Part shown: positions 1 to 8,226 of the stretch, piece by piece
How the letters are laid out: the number at the start of each line of letters is the position of its first letter
Position numbering within the stretch: the stretch's first letter is position 1
Source of the DNA: Flavobacterium sp. UBA7663
GTDB taxonomy: Bacteria; Bacteroidota; Bacteroidia; Flavobacteriales; Flavobacteriaceae
Length of the DNA stretch: 64,000 bases
NCBI RefSeq assembly: GCF_002483315.1
Contig: NZ_DLHR01000024.1
Coordinates: 100,959 to 164,958 of the forward strand
Direction of reading: 5' to 3'
Made by a program: the position numbers and the translations under genes
Notes under the pieces: generated by a model
Database searches by the model: none
The model's input: only the letters and a program-made list of their open reading frames with translations
What the model was told of the DNA's origin: nothing

Positions 1-1877
1 TTTTCTTGTGTTAAATCGTAAAATTTATCACGAGTCACACCCGAAACATTGAAACGTTTGATGAAAGTCGAACCGTTTTTACCATCACGATACATCATGT
101 TGTAAATGGTTCGTTTGTCGTTTTTATCAAAAACAGCGATGTGAATAATGTCTTTTCCAACGAATTTTTTATCATCTACTTTGGAAACCATCATTTTTCC
201 ATCGCGAAGGAATACAATTACATCGTCGATATCTGAACAATCAGCAACGTATTCATCTTTCTTTAAACCGGTTCCGAAGAAACCTTCTTCTTTGTTCACA
301 TATAGTTTTGTATTTCTCAAAACTACTTTCGTAGCTTCAATATTATCAAAACTTCTTAATTCGGTTTGACGTTCGCGCCCTTTTCCGTATTTATCTTTTA
401 GTTTTTGGAAGAAATCAATTGTATAATCAATAATATGGTCTAAATGATACTTCACTTGTTCCATTTCGGCTTCCAATTTCGAAATCACTTCATCCGCTTT
501 ATCCGAGTCGAAACGTGTAATACGAATCATTGGAATTTGCGTCAATTTTTGCAAATCATCGTCGTTAATTTCACGAACAAATGATTTTAAAAACGGCTCA
601 AATCGGTCATACATATATTTGTACAACGATTCTCTGTCGGAATACAATTTGAAGTCAATATACATTTCTTCACGAATGAAAATCTTTTCTAACGTTGAGA
701 AATGCCATTTATTTTCTAATTCGTCCAACTGAATTTCCAATTCGCGTTTGAGCAAATCAACTGTTCTATTGGTCGAAATTTTCAACATATCAGAAACCCC
801 AATAAACAACGGTTTATGATTTGCAATCACACAGCCTAAAGGCGCCACCGAAGTTTCGCAAGCTGTGAATGCATACAACGCATCAATAGTTTTATCGGGT
901 GAAACACCAGCTGGTAAATGAATTAAAATTTCAACCTCAGCAGCCGTATTGTCCTCAATTTTCTTGATTTTGATTTTCCCTTTTTCGTTGGCTTTCAAAA
1001 TACTATCAATCAACGTAGACGTATTGGTTGAAAACGGAATTTGGGTAATCACCAACGTTTGTTTGTCTAACTGCCCAATTTTTGCACGCACACGCACACG
1101 TCCACCACGTAATCCATCATTATAATTGGAAACATCAGCAATACCTGCGGTTGGAAAATCAGGAAATAAGGTAAAAGGTTTCCCTTTTAATATTTTGATA
1201 GACGAATCTATTAATTCGTTAAAATTGTGTGGCAACACTTTGGTCGATAAACCTACGGCAATACCTTCAGCACCTTGAGCTAACAGCAATGGAAACTTTA
1301 CTGGAAGATTAATTGGTTCGGCACGACGACCATCATATGACATTCCCCATTCGGTGATTTTTGGCGAATACAACACATCGTGACCAAATTTTGAAATTCG
1401 GGCTTCGATGTATCGGGAAGCAGCGGCACTATCTCCTGTTAAGATATTTCCCCAGTTTCCTTGCATGTCGATGATTAGGTCTTTTTGACCAATTTGCACC
1501 ATGGCGTCACCAATACTTGCATCTCCGTGAGGGTGATACTGCATGGTGTGCCCAACGATATTGGCTACTTTATTGTAACGACCATCATCTAACTCTTTCA
1601 TGGAGTGCATAATACGACGTTGCACCGGTTTAAAACCGTCTTCAATCGCTGGAACTGCACGTTCTAGAATTACATAAGAAGCATAGTCCAAAAACCAATC
1701 TTTGTACATTCCTGTAACTTTGGTAATGGTGTCTTCTGGGTTTTCGTTGTTTTCGTAAAAATGATGTCCCGTTGAAACACGAATATCGTCAAAACCTTCC
1801 TCGTTAGTAGAATTGTCTTGATTGTCGAAATTTTCGTCTTCGTTTGGAATGATGTTATCTTCTTCTTCGTCTTTCAT
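1..1877 (-). CDS. parC: DNA topoisomerase IV subunit A (partial, C-terminus off the left edge)
   Basis: This is the breakage-reunion subunit of the type IIA topoisomerase that decatenates and relaxes DNA together with ParE. The protein starts at the ATG at 1877 with an acidic, Asn/Glu-rich leader of about 45 residues. The conserved type IIA core follows, including GFKPVQRRIM, YHPHGDASIGDAM and the catalytic segment AAASRYIEARISK, whose active-site Tyr is residue 156 (codon 1410-1412). About 625 residues are visible and the beta-pinwheel end lies outside the window. The partner gene parE lies just upstream on the same strand, so the two probably formed an operon before the repeat element between them arrived. 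Subunit A of gyrase is the main alternative, but pairing with this ParE-like gene and the SAAASRYIEAR sequence typical of Bacteroidota favour topo IV. Confidence 0.93.
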   Translation of the reverse strand, partial: MKDEEEDNIIPNEDENFDNQDNSTNEEGFDDIRVSTGHHFYENNENPEDTITKVTGMYKDWFLDYASYVILERAVPAIEDGFKPVQRRIMHSMKELDDGRYNKVANIVGHTMQYHPHGDASIGDAMVQIGQKDLIIDMQGNWGNILTGDSAAASRYIEARISKFGHDVLYSPKITEWGMSYDGRRAEPINLPVKFPLLLAQGAEGIAVGLSTKVLPHNFNELIDSSIKILKGKPFTLFPDFPTAGIADVSNYNDGLRGGRVRVRAKIGQLDKQTLVITQIPFSTNTSTLIDSILKANEKGKIKIKKIEDNTAAEVEILIHLPAGVSPDKTIDALYAFTACETSVAPLGCVIANHKPLFIGVSDMLKISTNRTVDLLKRELEIQLDELENKWHFSTLEKIFIREEMYIDFKLYSDRESLYKYMYDRFEPFLKSFVREINDDDLQKLTQIPMIRITRFDSDKADEVISKLEAEMEQVKYHLDHIIDYTIDFFQKLKDKYGKGRERQTELRSFDNIEATKVVLRNTKLYVNKEEGFFGTGLKKDEYVADCSDIDDVIVFLRDGKMMVSKVDDKKFVGKDIIHIAVFDKNDKRTIYNMMYRDGKNGSTFIKRFNVSGVTRDKFYDLTQE

Positions 1878-1885
1878 ATTTTTGT

Positions 1886-2371
1886 AGCACTATGTTACTC
1901 AAAGTTTTTCACTAAGTTTCACAATGTTATAATATTAATCTTTTAATTCCGTCTTTTAATGATTTTTTATAAAAATTTAAAAGTAAACCTAATCTACATT
2001 CCGAAAGTCTCATATAAGTTAAACATTGCGCTGTATGCTCTAATGTAAACTCTTCAACTACTTTCAATTCAACAATAACTTTATTATTTACAATTATATC
2101 AACCCTGTAACCACAATCCATTTTAATATCTTCATAAACAACTGGAAATGCTTTCTCTTGTTTAACTTCTAATCCGCACTTCGTTAATTCATAGGCTAAA
2201 CATTCTCTATACACTTTTTCCAACAATCCTGAACCTAACTTTGTATGAACTTTGTAGGCACAATCCAAAATGATTCGGCTAATTTCATTTTCTTCAGTCA
2301 TATCTTTTTCTATCACAATGTTTAATATATCTTGGTGTGACTTTGTGTTAAACTTTGAGAAACTTTGTGCT
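1886..2371. mobile_element. Inverted-repeat element carrying a GxxExxY gene, filling the parE-parC gap
   Basis: The left end (1886-1926) reads AGCAC, seven bases, CTCAAAGTTT, then AAGT and CACA. The reverse complement of the right end (2336-2371) reads AGCAC, seven bases, CTCAAAGTTT, then AAGT and CAC at the same spacings, so the ends form an imperfect inverted repeat of about 35-40 bases. The element ends about 8 bases from both the parC start and the parE stop, and it contains a single gene. A third copy of the same end sequence lies at 38170-38217. That these ends are boundaries of a mobile unit is inference. No target-site duplication was identified. Confidence 0.6.
1927..2301 (-). CDS. 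GxxExxY protein (PD-(D/E)xK-like family)
   Basis: The 124-residue protein belongs to the GxxExxY family (related to Pfam PDDEXK_3), whose biochemical role is not established. The naming motif is visible as G25-LL-E28-KV-Y31. Possible nuclease-fold residues are D68 in GYRVDI and E78-x-K80 in VELKV. I chose the Met at 2301 (MTEENEISRI) because family members usually begin there; an in-frame Met lies five codons upstream at 2316. The gene lies between inverted repeats in the space between parE and parC, on the same strand, so it is probably transcribed with them. Its position inside a repeat-bounded insertion suggests it arrived as a passenger or as the mobilising protein. The family assignment is firm, the function is open. 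Confidence 0.85.
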   Translation of the reverse strand: MTEENEISRIILDCAYKVHTKLGSGLLEKVYRECLAYELTKCGLEVKQEKAFPVVYEDIKMDCGYRVDIIVNNKVIVELKVVEEFTLEHTAQCLTYMRLSECRLGLLLNFYKKSLKDGIKRLIL

Positions 2372-2379
2372 CCAAATAA

Positions 2380-4233
2380 CTACTTCTCCACTACATCCAA
2401 CTCCACTTTCAAATTGTTAATGATAAACTCTTGTCGGTCTGGGGTATTTTTACCCATGTAGAACTCTAACAAGGTTTCAATAGAAGTGGCTTTATCTAAC
2501 ATCACAGGATCTAATCGAATGTCTTGCCCGATGAAGTGCTTGAACTCATCTGGCGAAATTTCTCCTAATCCTTTGAATCGGGTGATTTCTGGTTTTGGCT
2601 TTAGTTTTTCAATGGCGTTTACGCGTTCTTCTTCGCTGTAGCAATAAATCGTTTCTTTTTTATTTCGCACACGGAACAAAGGCGTTTGTAAAATATACAA
2701 ATGTCCGTCTTTAATCAACTCAGGGAAAAACTGTAAGAAAAACGTAATCAACAACAAGCGAATGTGCATTCCATCGACATCGGCATCGGTTGCAATTACG
2801 ATATTGTTGTAACGCAAATCGCCCATGTCTTCTTCGATGTTTAATGCTGCTTGCAATAAATTGAATTCTTCGTTTTCGTACACAATTTTCTTAGTCATTC
2901 CATACGAGTTCAAAGGCTTACCACGTAAACTGAACACTGCTTGTGTATTCACATCACGACTCTTTGTAATCGAACCCGAAGCCGAATCTCCCTCAGTAAT
3001 AAAAAGCGTACTTTCTAAACTTCTTGGGTTTTTAGCATCGGTTAAATGCACACGACAATCGCGTAATTTTTTATTATGCAGACTGGCTTTTTTTGCGCGG
3101 TCTTTGGCTAATTTTCTAATTCCTGAAAGTTCCTTACGTTCGCGCTCCGCTTGTAAAATCTTTCGCAATAAGGCATCGGCAACTTCTGGATTTTTATGTA
3201 AAAAATTATCTAACTTCGTTTTGATGAAATCATTCACAAACGAACGAACCGATGGCCCATTCGGACCAATATCGGTAGAACCTAATTTGGTTTTGGTTTG
3301 CGATTCGAAAACCGGTTCTTCTACTTTAACCGAAACTGCAGAAACAATCGATTTACGAATATCGGAAGCTTCAAAAGGCTTGTTGTAAAACTCTTTGATG
3401 GTTTTTACAATTGCTTCACGAAAAGCACCTAAATGCGTTCCTCCTTGCGTAGTATTTTGTCCGTTGACAAACGAATGATATTCTTCTGAATATTGTGATT
3501 TACTATGAGTGATAGCTACTTCAATATCGTCGCCCAACAAATGAATCGTTGGATACACCATATCGTCTTCGTGAATGGCTTCTTCTAATAAATCTTTTAA
3601 ACCGTTATCAGAAAAATACTTTTCGCCATTGTAATAAATGGTTAATCCCGTATTTAGATAACAGTAATTTTTGAGCATCTTGATGATGTACTCATTTCGA
3701 TATTTGTAGTTCTTGAAAATCGCCTCATCAGCAATAAACGAAACTTTGGTTCCTTTACGCTTGGTTGTTTCTTGAACATCTTCTTCTAAGGTTAGATTTC
3801 CGGCAGAGAATTCCGCTGCTTTTTGTTGGTTATCACGTACCGATTCTACTCGGAAATAATTGGAAAGTGCATTTACAGCTTTTGTTCCGACACCATTTAA
3901 ACCTACTGATTTTTTGAAGGCTTTGGAATCGTATTTTCCACCCGTATTCATCTTGGAAACTACATCAACGACTTTTCCTAACGGAATACCTCGACCATAA
4001 TCGCGCACCGTAACGAGTTTGTCTTTGATGGTAACCTCGATGGTTTTTCCGGCACCCATGACAAATTCATCGATACAGTTATCCAATACTTCTTTTAATA
4101 AAATATAAATACCATCATCGGGCGAAGAACCATCACCTAGTTTTCCGATATACATACCGGGACGCATACGAATGTGTTCTTTCCAATCGAGGGAACGTAT
4201 ATTGTCTTCGGTATATTGATTTTGCTCTAACAT
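2380..4233 (-). CDS. parE: DNA topoisomerase IV subunit B (ATPase subunit)
   Basis: This is the GHKL-ATPase subunit that powers strand passage with ParC. The 617-residue protein shows the ATP-binding Glu and Asn in KEVLDNCIDEF (E48, N52), the glycine motif YGRGIPLG at about residues 79-86, GLNGVGTKAV at 111-120, and the TOPRIM motifs FITEGDSASG and DADVDGMHI in the C-terminal half. I chose the ATG at 4233 (MLEQNQYTED). An upstream in-frame Met at 4275 would add 14 residues that do not resemble the family, and a TATATT sequence lies in that stretch. The length fits Bacteroidota ParE. The stop codon lies eight bases from the right end of the GxxExxY element. Confidence 0.95.
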   Translation of the reverse strand: MLEQNQYTEDNIRSLDWKEHIRMRPGMYIGKLGDGSSPDDGIYILLKEVLDNCIDEFVMGAGKTIEVTIKDKLVTVRDYGRGIPLGKVVDVVSKMNTGGKYDSKAFKKSVGLNGVGTKAVNALSNYFRVESVRDNQQKAAEFSAGNLTLEEDVQETTKRKGTKVSFIADEAIFKNYKYRNEYIIKMLKNYCYLNTGLTIYYNGEKYFSDNGLKDLLEEAIHEDDMVYPTIHLLGDDIEVAITHSKSQYSEEYHSFVNGQNTTQGGTHLGAFREAIVKTIKEFYNKPFEASDIRKSIVSAVSVKVEEPVFESQTKTKLGSTDIGPNGPSVRSFVNDFIKTKLDNFLHKNPEVADALLRKILQAERERKELSGIRKLAKDRAKKASLHNKKLRDCRVHLTDAKNPRSLESTLFITEGDSASGSITKSRDVNTQAVFSLRGKPLNSYGMTKKIVYENEEFNLLQAALNIEEDMGDLRYNNIVIATDADVDGMHIRLLLITFFLQFFPELIKDGHLYILQTPLFRVRNKKETIYCYSEEERVNAIEKLKPKPEITRFKGLGEISPDEFKHFIGQDIRLDPVMLDKATSIETLLEFYMGKNTPDRQEFIINNLKVELDVVEK

Positions 4234-4364
4234 AGACAGAATTTGGATTTTGTGCAATATAGCACATATCTCCAAAGATTGGAAGCCAGAAACCGAGAAG
4301 TTATTGACAAATTGTGGTTGACAAGGGCAAGTTCAAGAACAAAAGAGGAAAGAGAAAAGATAAA

Positions 4365-4910
4365 TTATTTATCAATCTTTAATTTCCTGAAATGACGGAA
4401 AAGGTAAAAATTTGTAATTAATAATAAATAAAAACCAATTTTTATTTGACCGATTCTATCAATAAAAACATAACAATTAGCAAACAAAATTAATACAACG
4501 AAGAAAGTGTTTAATAGATATAATTTCGATAAAAATCTATCTCTACTTAAGAATATTAAAAAAACACCCAAAAATGAAAATATTACTAAAAAAATTGACA
4601 AAAAAATTGATGAGATTATCAAAAACTCCATAAAATTGAATGCTTTTTTGGGCGATTCTGATTCAAAAATAAACCTAGATTGAAAACACAAATCAATTAC
4701 ACTTTCACTTTCTTCAGTAAAGTAAAATTCCAAATCAGATAAACTATCATAGATTATTTCCATTTTATTCACTTCTACAAAGCGCTCAACAAATTCAGTC
4801 TCTTCAGGAGCATTATCATTCATTTCACATTGCTTTACGAATGGCAAAAACAAGAATAAAAGAGATAGAATTGAAAGAATTCTTAACTTATATTTTTTGA
4901 TGATTTTCAT
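4365..4910 (-). CDS. Hypothetical integral membrane protein
   Basis: I do not recognise this 181-residue protein. It has an N-terminal hydrophobic segment (about residues 9-25) that could be an anchor or uncleaved signal. A polar, acidic stretch of about 60 residues follows, then three closely spaced hydrophobic segments between about residues 92 and 165, and a basic tail (FRHFRKLKID). This suggests three or four membrane spans with one extracytoplasmic loop. It lies six bases downstream of the lipoprotein gene at 4917-5582 on the same strand, so the two are probably cotranscribed. The very AT-rich composition and weak codon signature fit a fast-evolving or lineage-specific gene. Confidence 0.6.
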   Translation of the reverse strand: MKIIKKYKLRILSILSLLFLFLPFVKQCEMNDNAPEETEFVERFVEVNKMEIIYDSLSDLEFYFTEESESVIDLCFQSRFIFESESPKKAFNFMEFLIISSIFLSIFLVIFSFLGVFLIFLSRDRFLSKLYLLNTFFVVLILFANCYVFIDRIGQIKIGFYLLLITNFYLFRHFRKLKIDK

Positions 4911-4916
4911 AACCTT

Positions 4917-5582
4917 TTATTTAAACAAGTAATTGCTTTCGTACTCAAAACCTTCTTTTCGTAATAGCTTTCTAAAATCGGCACGAGTAGGTGTTAAAAC
5001 TACGTGAAGCGTGTCGTTTTCTTTCATTTCGGTTACAAAGGGAATTTTTAATTCAGCCTTTAACTTTGTAAAATCTTTTTTGGTTCCGAGTTGGATGTGT
5101 TTTGCTCCAATAGTGGATAATTTTAAAATACTCGTTTGATATTTACCATCTACTTCCTTATTTAAAACTAACGAAGATTTATATTCTTTAGCGATTTCGT
5201 TTTCGGCAAAAGAAAAAATAGTATCCAAACGTTCTATTTCAAAAGCAATCGTATCACCTTTAATAAACGTTTTATAGGCTTTATTTTCTGATTTATCGTA
5301 AACTTGATTGTTTCGCAATTCAAAATCTGGAATAGAATCTAATTCTGATTTTAAAGCGGTTAAAGTTTCTATTTCTAGAATATAAGCGCATTTGGGTTGC
5401 ACTACTAAACGATGTGAATAATCCATTGTATACGTTCTAACAAACTTTTTTGGAAATGCTGTTATCTCATCCACATTTGTGGGTTGGGCTTCAGAAAAAT
5501 AAATAAAACTGTTGTTCAATCCTGAATCTTTACAGGAAACCATAGCCAAAGCAAATGAGGCTAGAATAAGATGTTTTTTCAT
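4917..5582 (-). CDS. Predicted lipoprotein of unknown function
   Basis: The 221-residue protein begins MKKHLILASFALAMVSCKDS, a lipoprotein signal with the lipobox Cys at residue 17, so it should be lipid-anchored in the envelope. The mature part is soluble and mixed alpha/beta, with no catalytic motif that I recognise. The start at 5582 is preferred over an upstream in-frame Met because it places the signal peptide at the N-terminus. The membrane protein gene at 4365-4910 follows after six bases, suggesting a two-gene transcription unit. A strong hairpin terminator at 5626-5653 separates it from the upstream beta-barrel gene. Confidence 0.7.
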   Translation of the reverse strand: MKKHLILASFALAMVSCKDSGLNNSFIYFSEAQPTNVDEITAFPKKFVRTYTMDYSHRLVVQPKCAYILEIETLTALKSELDSIPDFELRNNQVYDKSENKAYKTFIKGDTIAFEIERLDTIFSFAENEIAKEYKSSLVLNKEVDGKYQTSILKLSTIGAKHIQLGTKKDFTKLKAELKIPFVTEMKENDTLHVVLTPTRADFRKLLRKEGFEYESNYLFK

Positions 5583-5625
5583 GATAGTTTGTTTTGTTTT
5601 GCAAATACAAATGTTGTGCCACAAA

Positions 5626-5653
5626 AAAACCGCTGAATTGCTTCAGCGGTTTT
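5626..5653 (-). terminator. Rho-independent terminator, probably bidirectional
   Basis: A 12-base perfect stem, AAAACCGCTGAA with TTCAGCGGTTTT and loop TTGC, is followed by T/A tracts on both sides. It lies just past the stop codon of the beta-barrel gene at 5688-6338 on the minus strand and upstream of the next minus-strand gene. Confidence 0.85.
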
Positions 5654-5687
5654 TGTTTATTTTCTTTAGCTCGGTTCTGAATATTAG

Positions 5688-6338
5688 TTATAAATTGAAA
5701 TTCCAATTTAAAATTAAATTAAGTGAATTTGTTTTTATTGTTCCATCGCCATAAACATCAACATCGCTTGTATTTACCAAACCCAAATTTTCTCTAATCT
5801 CTAATTTTAATTCATTTTTGTCATTCAGTTTAAATAATTTTCCAAATCCAAAAACCAATCCTGCATCAATTTTCTTATTCATATCTGTTGTATTTGTACT
5901 ATCATTAAACTTTTTGGAAGTAAGCTTAGAATTTAACAAATAACCTAAAAACACACCTCCATTAACATAGAAATCGTCTTTTTTACCAAAATAATAATTC
6001 ACATAAACGGGCAACACTAAATAGTTGTATATAGATTTAGAATCACTTTTAATCATTGAAGGAAATCCATATTCATCAAGAAGATAAATATTTCCATTAT
6101 CTTTAGCCGTCTTATTTTCATAGTTTAAATTAGCTGAAATTGACAAGTTTTCTTTTATGAAATATTCAGCGGAAACTCCCAGTAAATAAGAAATCCCTGG
6201 ATCTAAATCTTCAGCCAAATCATTTCCTCGAAGACTAGCATAATTTAAACCTCCATTAACTCCAAATTTAATTTTATCTTGAGCTACTAATAATAATGGA
6301 AAGCAAATAAAAATAATTACAAAAAATAATTTCTTCAT
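5688..6338 (-). CDS. PorT-family outer membrane beta-barrel protein
   Basis: This is a 216-residue exported protein. Residues 1-19 form a signal peptide ending in VAQ. The rest is a series of alternating amphipathic strands such as KFGVNGGLNYASL, NLSISANLNYENK, YLVLPVYVNYYF and NLGLVN, ending with Phe/Leu at the C-terminus (LILNWNFNL), as expected for an outer membrane barrel. The pattern matches the PorT/OMP_b-brl_2 family common in Bacteroidota. The barrel's substrate or partner cannot be inferred. The gene begins two bases from the ychF stop, so it is probably read from the ychF promoter, and it ends at the hairpin at 5626-5653. Confidence 0.8.
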   Translation of the reverse strand: MKKLFFVIIFICFPLLLVAQDKIKFGVNGGLNYASLRGNDLAEDLDPGISYLLGVSAEYFIKENLSISANLNYENKTAKDNGNIYLLDEYGFPSMIKSDSKSIYNYLVLPVYVNYYFGKKDDFYVNGGVFLGYLLNSKLTSKKFNDSTNTTDMNKKIDAGLVFGFGKLFKLNDKNELKLEIRENLGLVNTSDVDVYGDGTIKTNSLNLILNWNFNL

Positions 6339-6340
6339 AT

Positions 6341-7435
6341 TTACACATTAAATCTAAAGTGCATTACATCGCCATCTTTTACAATGTATTCTTTACCTTC
6401 TACTCTTAATTTTCCTGCTTCTTTTACTTTAGCTTCTGAACCGTAGTTTGAGAAATCTTCAAATGCAATAACTTCTGCACGGATGAATCCTTTTTCAAAA
6501 TCGGTGTGGATTACTCCAGCTGCTTTTGGTGCTGTATCTCCGATGTTGATAGTCCAAGCACGAACTTCTTTAACACCTGCTGTAAAATACGTTTGTAATT
6601 TTAATAATTTGTAAGCTGCACGAATTAACACTGCCGAACCTGGCTCAGTTAATCCCATATCTTCTAAGAATACTTGACGCTCTTCGTAGCTTTCTAATTC
6701 GGTAATATCGGCTTCTGCTCCTACTGAAAGAATGATTACTTCTGCTTGTTCGTCTTTTACTAATTCACGAACTTGGTCTACATATTTGTTTCCATTTACT
6801 GCCGAAGCTTCGTCAACATTACAAACATATAAAACTGGTTTTGTAGTGATTAATTGGAATTCTTCCATCATATCAACTTCATCTTGATTTTGAGGAATTA
6901 CTGTACGAGCCGATTTTCCAGCTAATAATGTTTCACGAATTCTATCTAACAACGCTTTTTCAGCTTGTGCTTCTTTATTTCCAGTTTTTGCTGCACGATT
7001 GGTTTTTTCCAAACGTTTTTCAACTGTTTCTAAGTCTTTTAATTGCAATTCGATATCGATTGTTTCTTTATCGCGAATTGGATTTACATTACCATCAACG
7101 TGTACGATATTATCGTTATCAAAACAACGTAAAACGTGAATAATTGCGTTACATTCTCTAATGTTTCCTAAGAATTGATTTCCTAAACCTTCTCCTTTAC
7201 TTGCTCCTTTTACTAAACCTGCAATATCTACGATATCAACAGTTGCCATTTGAACACGCTCTGGTTTAACCAATTCCTCTAAACGAGCAATACGTGGATC
7301 TGGAACGTTTACTACACCAATATTTGGCTCAATAGTACAAAACGGAAAGTTTGCACTTTGCGCTTTAGCGTTTGACAAACAATTAAATAAAGTTGATTTT
7401 CCAACATTTGGCAATCCTACAATTCCTGCTTTCAT
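6341..7435 (-). CDS. ychF: Redox-regulated ribosome-associated ATPase YchF
   Basis: YchF/OLA1 is an Obg-family P-loop NTPase that binds the ribosome and prefers ATP. The 364-residue protein begins MKAGIVGLPNVGKST, with the P-loop G-L-P-N-V-G-K-S-T at residues 7-15. It has the switch region DIAGLVKGASKGEGLGNQFL and a C-terminal TGS-like domain ending in GDVMHFRFNV. The chosen ATG at 7435 is the universal family start. Twenty-four residues upstream are in frame but would overlap the promoter (TATATTTG at 7460-7467). The length matches the family. The downstream barrel gene follows after two bases, an arrangement that may be local. Confidence 0.97.
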   Translation of the reverse strand: MKAGIVGLPNVGKSTLFNCLSNAKAQSANFPFCTIEPNIGVVNVPDPRIARLEELVKPERVQMATVDIVDIAGLVKGASKGEGLGNQFLGNIRECNAIIHVLRCFDNDNIVHVDGNVNPIRDKETIDIELQLKDLETVEKRLEKTNRAAKTGNKEAQAEKALLDRIRETLLAGKSARTVIPQNQDEVDMMEEFQLITTKPVLYVCNVDEASAVNGNKYVDQVRELVKDEQAEVIILSVGAEADITELESYEERQVFLEDMGLTEPGSAVLIRAAYKLLKLQTYFTAGVKEVRAWTINIGDTAPKAAGVIHTDFEKGFIRAEVIAFEDFSNYGSEAKVKEAGKLRVEGKEYIVKDGDVMHFRFNV

Positions 7436-7459
7436 TATGAATGTATTTTTAAAAGTGTG

Positions 7460-7491
7460 CAAATATAGTTTAAAAGTTGGAAAGCCACAAA
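7460..7491 (-). promoter_or_regulatory. Bacteroidota-type promoter for ychF
   Basis: On the minus strand a TTTG (-33 type box, 7488-7491) is followed after 20 bases by TATATTTG (-7 box, 7460-7467), the TAnnTTTG pattern used by the primary sigma factor of this phylum. The box lies about 25 bases from the ychF start. Confidence 0.7.
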
Positions 7492-7639
7492 GTTTGAGCC
7501 CAAGCAAAATTAACTTTAAAGCACTGAAACTGAATAAAGATAAAAGTGGAAAATATATAACATTATCAATTTCAGATGTAACACAAGAGAGAAGAAGAAA
7601 TTTATCTTTATAACTTATTAATTTTTAACATTATACATT

Positions 7640-8176
7640 ATGAAATCAATCCTATTTGGAATTTTATTTATATGCGCAACAGGCACTATAAACAGTCAGA
7701 ACAAAAACGTAAAAGACGAAACGAAAACTACAACTACAACAGTTGTAGATTCTAAAGGCGAAAAAACGTATGTAAAAAAAGAAAACACTCGCGAAGTTCA
7801 AAATATTGAATTGAAAGAACAAAATCCAAAAAATATTAATATGGATTTAAAAGATTCTGCTGTCATGGTTAAATCTACAACTACAATAACTAATCCTGAT
7901 GGTTCTACTAGAACTGTAGATATTGATCGTTCTTCTTATTATTTATTGAATGGCAAAAAATATAATGTTGCTTTAGACAGTAGAGGTTACCGAATTTTAT
8001 CTGAAGATAAAAAAGAAGAAGCTTTTTTGCGTAAAACATCAACTAATAGTTTTATTTATCGCAATAAAAACAAAATTGCAATTGGCTATTTTGATGTAGA
8101 GGGAAATTTAATTTTAGAAACTTATGATCCAAAAACGGATACTGTTTCTTACGAAAAATATAATGTAAGTAAATAA
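7640..8176 (+). CDS. Exported hypothetical protein, Thr/Lys-rich
   Basis: The 178-residue protein begins with a signal peptide (MKSILFGILFICATGTINSQ). A low-complexity Thr/Lys region follows (TKTTTTTVVDSKGEK), then a second similar segment with KSTTTITNPDGSTRTVDI. The C-terminal part is a small beta-rich segment (NKIAIGYFDVEGNLILETYD). I recognise no domain. The two Thr-rich segments, each followed by a D-x-x-G-x-x-T type turn, look like an internal duplication. It is a single-gene unit running towards the convergent gene at 8226, with a shared hairpin between them. Confidence 0.65.
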   Translation: MKSILFGILFICATGTINSQNKNVKDETKTTTTTVVDSKGEKTYVKKENTREVQNIELKEQNPKNINMDLKDSAVMVKSTTTITNPDGSTRTVDIDRSSYYLLNGKKYNVALDSRGYRILSEDKKEEAFLRKTSTNSFIYRNKNKIAIGYFDVEGNLILETYDPKTDTVSYEKYNVSK

Positions 8177-8194
8177 ATTTAAAGTTTTTACTTC

Positions 8195-8226
8195 AAAAAA
8201 GTCCTAGAGAAATTTAGGGCTTTTTT
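8195..8226. terminator. Bidirectional terminator between convergent genes
   Basis: The arms AAAAAAGTCCTA and TAGGGCTTTTTT (one G-T pair) flank an eight-base loop, with T/A runs at both ends. The hairpin serves the + strand gene ending at 8176 and the minus strand gene whose stop codon is at 8226. Confidence 0.8.

Noticed and set aside
7133..7143. Other-frame open frames opposite ychF, valS, parE and the carboxylase genes (for example 2825-3388 and 43754-44302)
   Set aside because: They lie opposite strongly conserved genes, have no recognisable domains and no promoter or ribosome binding signals of their own.
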